This document shows, one piece after another, positions 1 through 6,754 of a stretch of DNA of 11,903 bases. Below the pieces are notes generated by a model. It saw nothing but the letters and a program-made list of their open reading frames with translations, was not told where the DNA came from and ran no database searches. Source of the stretch: Baffinella frigidus (taxonomy: Eukaryota > Cryptophyceae > Cryptomonadales > Baffinellaceae); contig MU646502.1 in NCBI GenBank assembly GCA_026770585.1, forward strand, positions 157,936 to 169,838, given 5' to 3'. The number at the start of each line of letters is the position of its first letter. Position 1 is the stretch's first letter. The position numbers and the translations under genes are program-made.

Positions 1-77
1 CCAAACCCCAAACCCCAAACCCCAAACCCCAAACCCCAAACCCCAAACCCCAAACCCCAAACCCCAAACCCCAAACC
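1..77. repeat. Telomere-like array (CCCCAAA)n
   Basis: About eleven nearly perfect head-to-tail copies of the 7-nt unit CCCCAAA (TTTGGGG on the other strand). The unit is one base different from the CCCTAAA type seen elsewhere in the window. The array touches the left edge, so its full length is unknown. It might be a true chromosome end, but the same variant repeats occur at 9031-9110 and inside the SPAG6 intron, so an interstitial array is at least as likely. Confidence 0.95.
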
Positions 78-115
78 TTCTTTTGCTGCACGGGGCGTAC
101 GTTGCCGCACCCTTG

Positions 116-250
116 ACCCTAAACCTTCAACCCTTCACCCTTCACCCTTCAACCCTTCACCCTTCACCCTTCACCCTTCACCCTTCACCCTTCACCCTGA
201 ACCCTGAACCCTGAACCCTTCACCCTGAACCCGAAACCCTACACCCTTAA
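116..250. repeat. Degenerate 7-nt telomere-like array, CCCTTCA/CCCTGAA variants
   Basis: Head-to-tail 7-nt units, mainly CCCTTCA, then CCCTGAA, with a few CCCTAAA. The constant period with runs of one variant suggests local spread of point variants by tandem duplication rather than random decay of a TTTAGGG telomere. Confidence 0.9.
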
Positions 251-276
251 CTAGGGGGTGTGCATGCCCAACGCGC

Positions 277-350
277 ACCCTAAACCCTGCACCCTGAATC
301 ATAAATCCCACACCCCAAACCCCGAACCCCAAACCCCAAACCCTAAACCA
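277..350. repeat. Telomere-like array ending in an acceptor-like ACCAG
   Basis: Mixed CCCTAAA, CCCTGCA, CCCCAAA and CCCCGAA units in a C-rich, T-poor strand. The array ends at TAAACCAG (344-351). This resembles the 3' end of the SPAG6 intron, which also finishes with telomere-like units followed by CACCAG. Confidence 0.8.
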
Positions 351-351
351 G

Positions 352-423
352 GGGGCGTATGTGCCGAACGCGCACCTGGCGCGCCGCTTTCCCGAGACGC
401 GCTGGGTTTCTTCTAGTGTTTAG
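352..423 (+). other. Candidate terminal exon fragment after a telomere-like intron
   Basis: Immediately after CAG at 349-351 an open frame reads GAYVPNAHLARRFPETRW followed by VSSSV and a TAG stop at 421-423. Third positions are GC-rich, as in the SPAG6 exon, and the composition looks protein-like, unlike the surrounding repeats. The first 25 bases are about 80% identical to 255-279, which follows another AG and reads GVCMPNAH before breaking into telomere-like repeat. I do not recognise the protein, and the upstream exons would lie outside the window. It could also be chance open frame in GC-rich DNA. Confidence 0.22.
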
Positions 424-606
424 GGGAGGGTTGGGGGGGGGGAGAGAGAGAAAGGGAGATGGAGAGAGAGATGGAGAGAGATGGAGATGGAGAGAGATGA
501 AGCGAGGTGGAGAAAGAGAGAGAGAGAGAGCGTGCGCGAGAGAGAGGGAGAGAGCGCGCGCGTGCGAGAGATAGAGAGAGAGAGAGAGCGAGAGAGCGAG
601 AGAGAC
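424..606. repeat. GA-rich microsatellite
   Basis: Purine-only tract dominated by GA and GGA units (GAGAGA, GGAGATGGAGAGAGATG), interrupted by GCGCGCGCGTGC near 553. Open frames through it encode only RE/ER or LS/SL low-complexity peptides and are not genes. It abuts a dispersed repeat copy at 601 and mirrors the CT tract at 833-908. Confidence 0.95.
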
Positions 607-670
607 CTTTATCAATACCACCAAGGCCGCAATGTATGCACCCCCGCCGAGGCTGTATCTGAGCAGGACC
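601..670 (-). repeat. GA/CT-tailed dispersed repeat, copy a
   Basis: This segment runs from the end of the GA tract through CTTTATCAATACCACC and the block GCACCCCCGCCGAGGCTGTA to TCTGAGCAGGACC. The right-hand 40 bases recur at about 1483-1522 with few changes. Its reverse complement resembles 764-840, so copies a and b form an imperfect inverted pair around a 90-bp unique centre. The GA/CT tract sits at the same end of every copy, as a tail would. Confidence 0.65.
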
Positions 671-763
671 GAGAGAGAGGTCGTGTGCATTCATCTATTG
701 AAGAACCACCCACCTCCCGATGCCTCGGGAGAGGCAACGGGAGCTCTACCGAGGCGGGCCTAT

Positions 764-840
764 CCCAGGCTCAGATGCAGACTCAGTGCGACTGCATACA
801 TGGCGGCTGTGTTAGTAGTAATATAATAAAGTTTCTCTCT
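764..840 (+). repeat. GA/CT-tailed dispersed repeat, copy b
   Basis: Starts CCCAG, contains CATACATGGCGGCTGTGTTA and ends in AATATAATAAAG before the CT tract. Copy c at 1019-1100 has the same order: CCCAG, ATACATGGTGGC, TGTTGGT, AACAAACG, then CT. An AATAAA string is present near 826, but no gene is evident for it to serve. Confidence 0.6.
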
Positions 841-860
841 CTCTCGCTCTCTCGCTCGCG

Positions 861-908
<48 letters not shown>
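833..908. repeat. CT microsatellite
   Basis: Almost pure CT dinucleotide tract with a few CTCG interruptions. It is complementary in sequence type to the GA tract at 424-606, so 424-908 could form one large low-complexity inverted repeat. Confidence 0.95.
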
Positions 909-910
<2 letters not shown>

Positions 911-1018
911 AGTCCTCACAGGTGAGCCTCGCTCGCGCGCGATCAGGAGTGATGGTACCAGCGTGGGGGGCTTCCCCTCTGGCCTTGTCAACACGGGCTG
1001 AGTTTTTTTTGGGGGGGG

Positions 1019-1136
1019 TCCCAGTCTTACAAGGCCTTCCAGGAAGGGGATACATGGTGGCAATGTTGGTTTCGATCCGTAACAAACGCTCTCTCTTTCC
1101 CTCTGTCCCTCTCTCTATCTCTCGCTCTCTCCCCCC
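1019..1136 (+). repeat. GA/CT-tailed dispersed repeat, copy c, with CT tail
   Basis: Degenerate copy aligned by eye with 764-840: CCCAG, then GATACATGGTGGCAATGTTG, then GTTTCGATCCGTAACAAACG, then a CT-rich tail to about 1136. GGTTTCGATCCG has a passing likeness to a pol III B box with one extra base. That would suit a SINE, but no matching A box is evident. Confidence 0.55.
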
Positions 1137-1227
1137 CCCTGAGCTGAACCGTCACATGGGCTGCATTGAGCGCGGGCCTCTAGGCAGGTCCACTTAGTAG
1201 CCGTAAGTAGCCAGGTGGGCATCAAGA

Positions 1228-1531
1228 GTCCTCTTAGAGAGAGAGAGAGATCGTTATTGACAACCAACTGGCCCGGTTCTGCTGTTACACCGGGATGATT
1301 TTGCGGGCCGGCCGTGTGCCATGGGAGTTTCGAATTCCCTCATAGAGAGAGACGTTTATCACTCTGAGAGAGAGACGTTTATCACGAGACGTTTATCTTT
1401 GCAGCAAGAAACGTGCGTGCTGCTGTATGACGTTCATTAAAGCTCCAATAGCGCCAATAGCTAAGACCACCAACACGGCCGGCATTTAGGCACCCCCACC
1501 GAGGCTGTGTCTGAGCAGGACCTAGAGAGAC
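1228..1531 (-). repeat. GA/CT-tailed dispersed repeat, copies d and e
   Basis: Two or more minus-oriented copies. The first follows the GA run near 1235 with ATCGTTATTGACAACCAAC. The second contains three close repeats of GAGACGTTTATC between about 1345 and 1400. It then runs through CCACCAACACGGCCGGCATT and GCACCCCCACCGAGGCTGTG to CTGAGCAGGACC at 1522, matching copy a over its right half. The copies are degenerate, and no coding capacity is visible. Confidence 0.55.
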
Positions 1532-1983
1532 TCTCAGAGGCCAGGTTTCGCGGGACGATGGGAAACCGTGCTTTCGTTTCATTCCCAGGCACATTCGAAC
1601 CATGCGTAGAAATACAGCTGTATATTTCCCCTTGTGATAACATGGACAGGCGCGGCTGGTGGGAGCGGTTCACCACATCCCCGCATTTGTAGGCGTCACG
1701 GCCGCGCGCACCCTCGCGCCTCAGTCTCAAGGGCGGAAGCCTTTTACCAAGGGCGCAAGCCTTGCGCCGCAACTGCCCCGACTCCCCCCTCTGGCAAAGC
1801 TCCAGCACTCTTCGCGGATTTTGCGAGCGAGGATAGCCGTGGGAGGCTCGCTGGATCCTGGCCCTGGGAGCCCTTCACACCCGGGCATAGGTCCTTTATG
1901 AGGTATCCCCAGATGGAAACGCGCTCACACACACACCGGGGACCCTAGTCGGCTTTGGTGTGAGGCTCTGGTATGATCTGGGC
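1532..1983. other. Unassigned spacer
   Basis: No convincing gene. The open frames here are short, overlap on both strands and show no recognisable domain. Small features only: the direct duplication CAAGGGCGGAAGCCTT / CAAGGGCGCAAGCCTT (about 1727-1764), the second copy forming a GGCGCAAG/CTTGCGCC hairpin, and a short CA run near 1926. Confidence 0.5.
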
Positions 1984-2073
1984 GGCTATGGCAGGCTATG
2001 GTAGGATGTGGCAGGCCATGGCAGACTGTGGCAGGTTGAGGTAGGCTGTGGTAGGCTATGGCAGGCTATGGCA
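1984..2073. repeat. 10-bp minisatellite upstream of the zinc-finger gene
   Basis: Nine tandem copies of a 10-nt unit close to GGCTATGGCA with variants such as GGATGTGGCA and GGTTGAGGTA. It lies 268 bp before the chosen zinc-finger start. An ATG within it is in frame with that gene, but the peptide would be repeat-derived, so I do not treat the array as coding. Confidence 0.9.
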
Positions 2074-2340
2074 GGTTCGGATCTTGAAGAACGACCGCCC
2101 CGACGAAACTTCCGCGCTGGGTGGTGCTTGCTGCAAAGTGCCCCACGAGCACCGTTGGTCCCTTGCCACCAACCTTCCCCACAACTCCTCGGAGCTGTCT
2201 CAAACGTTCCGTGTTTACGCGGCGAGCACCCCAGAGGCAGTACAACCCCCCACCGGAATCGCCGAATTTTGTCTGTCAAAAAACGAAAATCCAGTCAACT
2301 CTTTTTCGAGAGGGCTGGGTGGAAGCGTCCCTCCCCTTCG

Positions 2341-3255
2341 ATGGATGCGAACGCGGACAGCTGCTCCCACTGCGGCAAGCCGGGCGCGGGGTACAAGAGA
2401 TGCGAAGTCTGCAAGACCGCCTCTTACTGCGGAGTGGAGTGCCACAAAGCGGCGTGGCAGCGGCACGTGAAGGAATGCGGGCCTGGGCCGGACGTCCAGA
2501 TACTGAGAGCCTCAAGGGCAACTGCTGACAAACCGGAGATCCCCTCGGATGCGAGCACGAAGCAAGCAGTTCTCTCCCTTCTCTCCCTCGGGCAAGACTC
2601 GGGAGAAGCGCCGCAAAAGAGGTCTCGCGTGGGCGAGGAGGCTGGACCAGCGCACCAGCGTCCTCCGAGCGGCGGCGGGATGGTCGGAATCAAGCGGGGG
2701 GCGGAAAGATCTTCTGCTGAAGGAGGGAGTGGGGGAAATGTGAAGAAGGGGAAAGTCGATGACGACTTCTCGGACAGTGAGAGCGACGAAAAGGCAGACA
2801 TCCCGAAGGGCCCCAAGCCTCGCCCATGGTCCTGCAACACTTGCGGCAAGGCCTTCGCGCGCTCCAACAGCCTGTCGGCGCACGTGCGCACCCATACCGG
2901 GGAACGCCCCTACCCCTGTGCCACCTGTGGGAAGGCCTTCACGACGTCCAACAACCTGACGGCACACATGCGCACCCATACGAGCGACCGCCCCTACCTC
3001 TGCACTGCCTGCACAAAAACGTTCGCGCGGCCCGACCATCTGACGGAGCACATGCGCTCCCATTCGGGCGACCGCCCCTACGACTGCACCGTCTGCCGCA
3101 AGAACTTCGCGCGGTCCTGCGACCTGTCGAGACACGCGCGCACCCACTCCGGCCAGAAACCCAACGTCTGCATCACCTGCGGCAAGTCGTTCGCGCGGGC
3201 CAACGACCTCTCCCGACACTGCGAGAATGTGCACAAACTTCTTCTGCCGCAGTGA
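2341..3255 (+). CDS. MYND-type plus five-C2H2 zinc-finger protein
   Basis: Probable nuclear DNA-binding regulator of 304 residues. An N-terminal MYND zinc finger has C8, C11, C21, C24, C30, C34, H42 and C46; MYND domains usually bind partner proteins. A low-complexity linker (47-160) holds basic KRSR and KKGK patches, possibly nuclear-localising, and an acidic serine stretch DDDFSDSESDEKAD at 140-153. Five tandem C2H2 fingers follow, with ligand pairs C165/C168/H181/H185, C193/C196/H209/H213, C221/C224/H237/H241, C249/C252/H265/H269 and C277/C280/H293/H298. Finger one has the canonical TGERP linker. Only six residues follow the last finger before TGA. I chose ATG 2341 because it begins just before the MYND finger. 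The frame stays open upstream to 2008, but that extension reads through a minisatellite and has no domain. No intron is needed. The protein is eukaryotic; orthology and target genes are unknown. Confidence 0.88.
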   Translation: MDANADSCSHCGKPGAGYKRCEVCKTASYCGVECHKAAWQRHVKECGPGPDVQILRASRATADKPEIPSDASTKQAVLSLLSLGQDSGEAPQKRSRVGEEAGPAHQRPPSGGGMVGIKRGAERSSAEGGSGGNVKKGKVDDDFSDSESDEKADIPKGPKPRPWSCNTCGKAFARSNSLSAHVRTHTGERPYPCATCGKAFTTSNNLTAHMRTHTSDRPYLCTACTKTFARPDHLTEHMRSHSGDRPYDCTVCRKNFARSCDLSRHARTHSGQKPNVCITCGKSFARANDLSRHCENVHKLLLPQ

Positions 3256-3707
3256 GGGCGTCGCCTGGAGACCGCCCCCGTGGCGTGGAGGTGTGCGAGG
3301 GTGTGTGAGGGCTGGGCACGCGCTGGGCGAGGCCTGGGCGAGGCCTGTGCAAGGCTGTGCGAGGCTGTGCGAGTGCGAGGTTGTGGGGGAGGGTGCGAGG
3401 GCGTGCGACTGCCGTGAGGCTTGCGGGTGCGCCAGGGGCATGGGATACGTTGTTCCGGCCAGGGGTCAGAGTGAGAGCGGTGCTGCACTGTATTGTATTG
3501 TAGATTTCGGGCGAGCGCGGATTTTTTTGAGATCGGGTCGGGCGATCGGGAAATGAAAAAACGAGAAGACTGGGCGTTGTTGTGGCATGTAGTGGGTGGG
3601 GGGGGTGCTATATTGTCATCATACCCATGCTTGTGCGCTGTACATGTTGGAACGCGGGCTGACAGGCAGGTTGGGGTTGGGGTTGGGGTTGAGGTTGAGA
3701 TGTGCCA
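3256..3707. other. 3' flank of the zinc-finger gene with G-rich minisatellites
   Basis: Likely 3' UTR and spacer. Bases 3285-3425 are a degenerate G-rich array of GAGGCTGTGC and GAGGCCTGGGC units. Bases 3671-3697 hold a short GGTTGG array (TTGGGG units then TTGAGG). Neither AATAAA nor the algal-type TGTAA signal is evident just after the stop, so the polyadenylation site is unplaced. The long open frame opposite the zinc fingers is a shadow of GC-rich codons. Confidence 0.5.
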
Positions 3708-3709
3708 TA

Positions 3710-3831
3710 CAGGGGTACCTCGCTCACAAGAAACCGTCCCCCCCCAAGGGACCACCACAGGGCCCTAGCTAGGCGTAGTCCTACTGTAGGATCCTAGGGG
3801 GGGGCAGTTTCTTATGAGTGAGGTACCCCTG
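3710..3831. mobile_element. MITE-like fold-back, CAGGGG type, copy 1
   Basis: A 122-bp element with terminal inverted repeats of about 30 bp starting CAGGGGTACCTCGCTCA and ending TGAGTGAGGTACCCCTG. The core CCTACTGTAGG is at 3780-3790. TA lies on the left and AA on the right, consistent with a decayed TA target duplication. It is too short to encode anything and must be non-autonomous if mobile. TA duplication is typical of Tc1/mariner-like elements, but the parent family is not proven. Confidence 0.85.
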
Positions 3832-3869
3832 AAGGGAGAGCAGCGGAGAAGACTCTCCCTACTCTCCTA

Positions 3870-3986
3870 CAGGGGTACCTCGCTCATAAGAAACCGCCTC
3901 CCCCTAGGACCCTACAGTAGGACCATGCCTAGGGCCCTATGGTAGTCCTAGGGTGGGGGCGGTTTCTTATGAGCGAGGTACCCCTG
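3870..3986. mobile_element. MITE-like fold-back, CAGGGG type, copy 2
   Basis: A 117-bp element with near-perfect arms. The left arm begins CAGGGGTACCTCGCTCATAA and the right arm is its complement through TTATGAGCGAGGTACCCCTG. TA flanks both sides (3868-3869 and 3987-3988). The core CCTACAGTAGG is at 3911-3921, followed by GCCTAGGGCCC. This is the best-preserved member and the best guide to family ends. The 38-bp spacer from copy 1 contains its own AGGGAGAG/CTCTCCCT inverted pair. Confidence 0.9.
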
Positions 3987-4109
3987 TACAATAGATTGGT
4001 GAGTCAATTGTACTCATGTGCCCCTTCACACTCCTGGCTGGCTAATCCTGGCCACCCTGGCCACTTATGCCGACAAGTGGATCGCTCAAATGTGGACAGC
4101 TCTCACATA

Positions 4110-4226
4110 CAGGAGTTAAGGGCGAATAAGGACACGCACCGTCCCTACGGTGGTCCTATGCTCCGAGGACTATCCCTACGGTAGGACCCTCAGGCGCTGC
4201 GTGTCCTCAATTTCGAGTGACCCCTG
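4110..4226. mobile_element. MITE-like fold-back with different arms (AGGACACGCA)
   Basis: A 117-bp element flanked by TA on both sides (4108-4109 and 4227-4228). It starts CAGGAGT and ends ACCCCTG like the neighbouring family. Its inner arms are AGGACACGCA (4129-4138) and TGCGTGTCCT (4198-4207), absent from the other copies. The core CCTACGGTAGG is at 4175-4185. It shares the right-hand TA with the next element, so the two are directly abutted. Confidence 0.75.
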
Positions 4227-4228
4227 TA

Positions 4229-4345
4229 CAGGGGTACATCGCTCATAAGAAACTGCCCCCCCCCTAGGACAATCTTAAGACCCTAGGCATAGGCCTTCTG
4301 TAGGGTCCTAGGAGGATGCGGTTTCTTATGAGCGAGGTACCCATG
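4229..4345. mobile_element. MITE-like fold-back, CAGGGG type, copy 3
   Basis: A 117-bp element with left arm CAGGGGTACATCGCTCATAA and right arm TTATGAGCGAGGTACCCATG. It carries the core variant CCTTCTGTAGG at 4294-4304. TA is on the left (shared with the previous element) and CA on the right. CAGGGGTTCTCGC at 4348 then resembles a solo left end of another copy. Confidence 0.85.
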
Positions 4346-4347
4346 CA

Positions 4348-4705
4348 CAGGGGTTCTCGCTGGGGCTTTACTTCCTCCTCGCGCGTGCTCTCTCGTGTTC
4401 TCTTTGAGATCGGTGAGCCTCGGTCGGACAGGTGATGATCCTCGATGGTTGACTAATGAAGGTATCTTAGATCTAGTCTCCTAAGCGGGGTCTCAAGATC
4501 TGAGGGTCATGGCCGTGTCACACGTGGGGTTTGGTAGCCGAGACCAATTTTTCTATACAGATGAATTGACATGGCACTCTTTACCGTAAGCTCCCAAACA
4601 GTAATCAGTAATCGGCCTTACCTGTAGGATCACGTGCAATTGACGATCTCGGATGAACAGGCCACGGGTGGTCATCTATTGGTGCATCTCTGCACCCATA
4701 CGAGG
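4348..4705. other. Unassigned spacer, possible solo element end
   Basis: Apart from CAGGGGTTCTCGC at 4348-4360, which resembles a decayed CAGGGG-type left end, I see nothing here. There is no open frame of note and no tandem repeat. Composition is less GC-rich than in the coding regions. Confidence 0.5.
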
Positions 4706-4707
4706 TA

Positions 4708-4921
4708 TCCCTTAAGTGGCGAGTAGGCTCATACACCCTACCGTAGGGCCCTAGGACCTACCTAGGACCTCTTGGCGGTTAAATTTGACCGCCCCGCCTC
4801 TGTACAGGGGGGCTTGATGTGATCCGAAAGGAAGCATGGCCTTTCTACAGAACAAGTTCCGGGTCTCCGCCTATGTTGGGAGCTCGAAGAACCTAAAGGA
4901 CCTAAGGGGCCACTTGAGGGA
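4708..4921. mobile_element. MITE-like fold-back, TCCCTTAAGTGG type, longer copy
   Basis: Flanked by TA on both sides (4706-4707 and 4922-4923). The left end is TCCCTTAAGTGGCGAG and the right end is CCACTTGAGGGA. It shares the core CCTACCGTAGG (4737-4747) and CCTAGGACCTACCTAGGA with the 101-bp copy at 7694. The central hairpin GGCGGTTAAATTTGACCGCC is at 4774-4793. It is about 113 bp longer than the 7694 copy because unrelated sequence, starting around TCTGTACAGGGG, lies between the hairpin and the right end. Confidence 0.7.
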
Positions 4922-4943
4922 TATCCACGCGCGAGAGGCGCTG

Positions 4944-4971
4944 TTTCTTCTTCTTCTTCTTCTTCTTCTTC
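4944..4971. repeat. TTC trinucleotide microsatellite
   Basis: About nine TTC units followed by CACCCTGGAGG. A shorter TTC run follows a CCACCCTG/CAGGGTGG hairpin at 5143-5175, suggesting the two microsatellites share a flanking sequence. On the minus strand it reads as polyglutamate in an open frame that is otherwise unconvincing. Confidence 0.9.
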
Positions 4972-4975
4972 CACC

Positions 4976-5300
4976 CTGGAGGGGACTTGCGGCCAATCCC
5001 GAATAACCCTTTCGCAAAAGTGGGCAGGATTTGTACCACTAAAATACTTATAAGACCGTTTTGTACCAGATCCATTCATCACGGGGGACTGAGATCTCAG
5101 TCCATTCCAAGGGGAGTTGACTTAAGAATGCTCAAAATACCCCCACCCTGCCTCCAGGGTGGTCTTCTTCTTCTTCATAAAGCCTGTGGGTATCTAGGCT
5201 CTACGGGTATCTAAGGACGCAAGGTTATGAGGACGCCACTTAGGCCTCCGAAGTGGATTCACTCGCGTTCTCAACGCCCAAGCCAAATCAAAAGTGATCA
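4976..5300. other. Unassigned spacer
   Basis: No supported gene. It includes GGGGAGTTGACTTAAG at 5111-5126, recurring near 8233 and 8311, the CCACCCTG/CAGGGTGG hairpin at 5143-5162, and the palindrome CTGAGATCTCAG near 5089. Confidence 0.5.
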
Positions 5301-5305
5301 ACTTG

Positions 5306-5424
5306 CAGGGGTACCTCACTCATAAGAAAGAACCCCTCTCTCTAGGACCACCACAGGGCCCTAGGCGTAGGCCTACTGTAGGGTCCTACGGGGGGGGCGC
5401 TTTCTTGTGAGCGAGGTACCCCTG
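5306..5424. mobile_element. MITE-like fold-back, CAGGGG type, copy 4
   Basis: A 119-bp element with left end CAGGGGTACCTCACTCATAA and right end GAGCGAGGTACCCCTG. The core CCTACTGTAGG is at 5372-5382. Flanks are TG and TA, compatible with a mutated TA duplication. The interior CCACCACAGGGCCCTAG is shared with copy 1. Confidence 0.85.
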
Positions 5425-5522
5425 TAGTAACTACGAAGTTCTTACCCGCGAGAGGCAGAACGCCGTGTTGCAGCGAGATCTGTGACTGCGCGCTTCCAGC
5501 GCTGGCTGGCTTTCCTGGGACT

Positions 5523-5607
5523 TGAAGCGGGTCAAATGCCCTCTTCGCTCACCCCCTTTTCAGACTTGCAAAAAAAAGTGAACGTAGAGGGCATTTGATC
5601 CGCTTCA
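5523..5607. repeat. 30-bp-arm stem-loop
   Basis: Arms at 5523-5552 and 5578-5607 pair over 30 bases with three mismatches (TGAAGCGGGTCAAATGCCCT on the left). The 25-nt loop ends in a run of A. The core motifs of the other fold-backs are absent. Flanks show no clear target duplication. It may be a small MITE of another family. Confidence 0.8.
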
Positions 5608-5611
5608 CGTT

Positions 5612-5900
5612 GGCTCTGCCATTCCTCAATGTGAGGACGTAGACTATGGCTGTTTTTTCGAACCAATAGGAGGGTTGCATAGGAGAAATTAGTTCGGGCG
5701 TAGTAAGTTTAATTGGGCCTCCTAATTAAATGAAAACGCTGATTAGGGCAGTGATTCAGTTATCTTTCGAGATGAAATCACAGTGTAGCTCTGCCGCCCC
5801 TCGACGTGAGGACGCAGCCTATGCGCGTACAGTGGACACTGTCGAGAGGTCAGCCCTCGACCCAATCACGGTGTAGCTCTGCCATCCCTCAACCCAACCA
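5612..5900. repeat. Three dispersed copies of a GCTCTGCC motif
   Basis: GCTCTGCCATTCCTCAATGT (from 5613), GCTCTGCCGCCCCTCGACGT (from 5788) and GCTCTGCCATCCCTCAACCC (from 5877) are diverged direct repeats. The first two continue with GAGGACGTAGACTATG and GAGGACGCAGCCTATG. The last two are preceded by AATCACRGTGTA. No coding function is visible; they look like decayed copies of one repeat. Confidence 0.6.
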
Positions 5901-5919
5901 CTGGGACTCTCCGTGCAGC

Positions 5920-6141
5920 ATCCACTCGAGACTGCAAGAGGGACCATTTTAAAAGTTTAAAGTTTACAAGTCCTTTACAAGTGAAGGGGGGGGGAAATGT
6001 GCAGTAATTTTCACACAATAGGGACGTTTGGTCACGTAGCTGGCGGAATTCCGCCAGCTACGTGACCACGCCTGCCCGTGACAGGTACTAAATTTAACAA
6101 CCCCACATTTAAAATGGTCCTTCTTCCAGTCTCGAGCGGAT
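5920..6141. mobile_element. Fold-back element containing a 38-bp perfect palindrome
   Basis: Outer arms at 5920-5953 and 6108-6141 pair at 31 of 34 positions, including a perfect GGACCATTTTAAA. Inside, 6030-6067 is a 38-bp uninterrupted palindrome centred on GGCGGAATTCCGCC. The interior also carries TGTGCAGTAATTTTC at 5998-6012, the core shared with the elements at 6375, 8821 and 9721. It is non-coding. No clean target duplication was found. Confidence 0.75.
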
Positions 6142-6330
6142 AGGGAAGCGGGAAGCGAATCACTCCACGCTAGAGTTGACATGAGGGCATTTCCAAAGCC
6201 ATTTAGTATAGGGGGTGTTGCTCTGAGCAACGCTTCCCATACGAATTGACGTTTGCAAGCTGGGAAATACTCCCAAGTAAGGATAGGGGGAAGGCGAGAG
6301 GGAACCGAATCACTTGGACTCGCCACACCG
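6138..6330. repeat. Diverged direct repeat and nested hairpin
   Basis: GGATAGGG...CGAATCACT occurs at about 6138-6165 and again at about 6281-6314 as two diverged direct copies. Between them, 6206-6223 and 6225-6242 form a hairpin with a perfect GTTGCTC/GAGCAAC tip and about 14 of 18 paired positions. An open minus-strand frame across this region has no recognisable domain. Confidence 0.5.
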
Positions 6331-6374
6331 CACACCGGAGCAACCGCACGCTTCCGACGCATGAATCAGTCTAC

Positions 6375-6517
6375 TTAATCTCCACAGAAGTATTAATTAA
6401 TTACTTTTGGCGCAACGAAATTTACTACACAGCTGCTTTACTATTACTTTTATGAGCAAATCGTGTAGTAATTTTCGTTGCCCCCAAGCAATTAATTAAT
6501 ACTTGTATGGAGATTAA
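6375..6517. mobile_element. Fold-back element with AGTAATTTTCGTTG core, TTAATCTCC arms
   Basis: Arms at 6375-6430 and 6463-6517 pair over about 55 bases with a few mismatches and one indel around a 32-nt loop. The outer arm TTAATCTCCA is unique to this copy. The inner arm GTGTAGTAATTTTCGTTG (6463-6480) is shared with the elements at 8821 and 9721. Both termini carry TTAA, which could be a piggyBac-type duplication or simply part of the arms. Confidence 0.85.
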
Positions 6518-6581
6518 ACTACCGCAGCCAGCCCACTAACGAAAACGTCTGAACAGCTCCCGAGGCAAGCGCGATCAATCG

Positions 6582-6754
6582 CTTAGGGTTTAGGGTTTAA
6601 GGTTTCGGGTTTCGGGTTTAGGGTTTAGGGTTTAGGGTTTCGGGTTTCGGGTTTAGGGTTCAGGGTTTGGGGTTTAGGGCTTAGGGTTCAGGATTTAGGG
6701 TTGAGGGTTTCGGGTTTCGGGTTTAGGGTTTAGGGGTTAGGGATTAGGGGTTAG
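6582..6754. repeat. Interstitial telomere-like array (TTTAGGG/TTTCGGG)
   Basis: G-rich strand on plus, with units TTTAGGG, TTTCGGG and TTCAGGG alternating in blocks at a strict 7-nt period. Orientation is opposite to the C-rich arrays at the left edge and in the SPAG6 intron. Confidence 0.92.

Noticed and set aside
1-350. True chromosome-end telomere at the left edge
   Set aside because: Similar arrays are interstitial and even intronic in this window, and unit variants are mixed, so an end cannot be claimed.
343-912. Several open frames with RE/ER or LS/SL repeats
   Set aside because: They are translations of GA/CT microsatellites.
1069-1082. Possible tRNA-like B box GGTTTCGATCCG
   Set aside because: It has one extra base relative to the consensus, no matching A box at the right spacing, and no cloverleaf could be drawn.
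2008-2340. In-frame upstream extension of the zinc-finger protein
   Set aside because: It begins inside a 10-bp minisatellite and has no domain. The MYND finger starts immediately after ATG 2341.
2512-3441. 309-codon open frame on the minus strand opposite the zinc-finger gene
   Set aside because: It is antisense to the C2H2 array; the repeated finger codons with GC-rich third positions keep the opposite frame open. No independent domain is seen.
6375-6378. piggyBac-type TTAA duplication
   Set aside because: TTAA at both ends is also explained as the outermost bases of the inverted arms, so it is not independent evidence.
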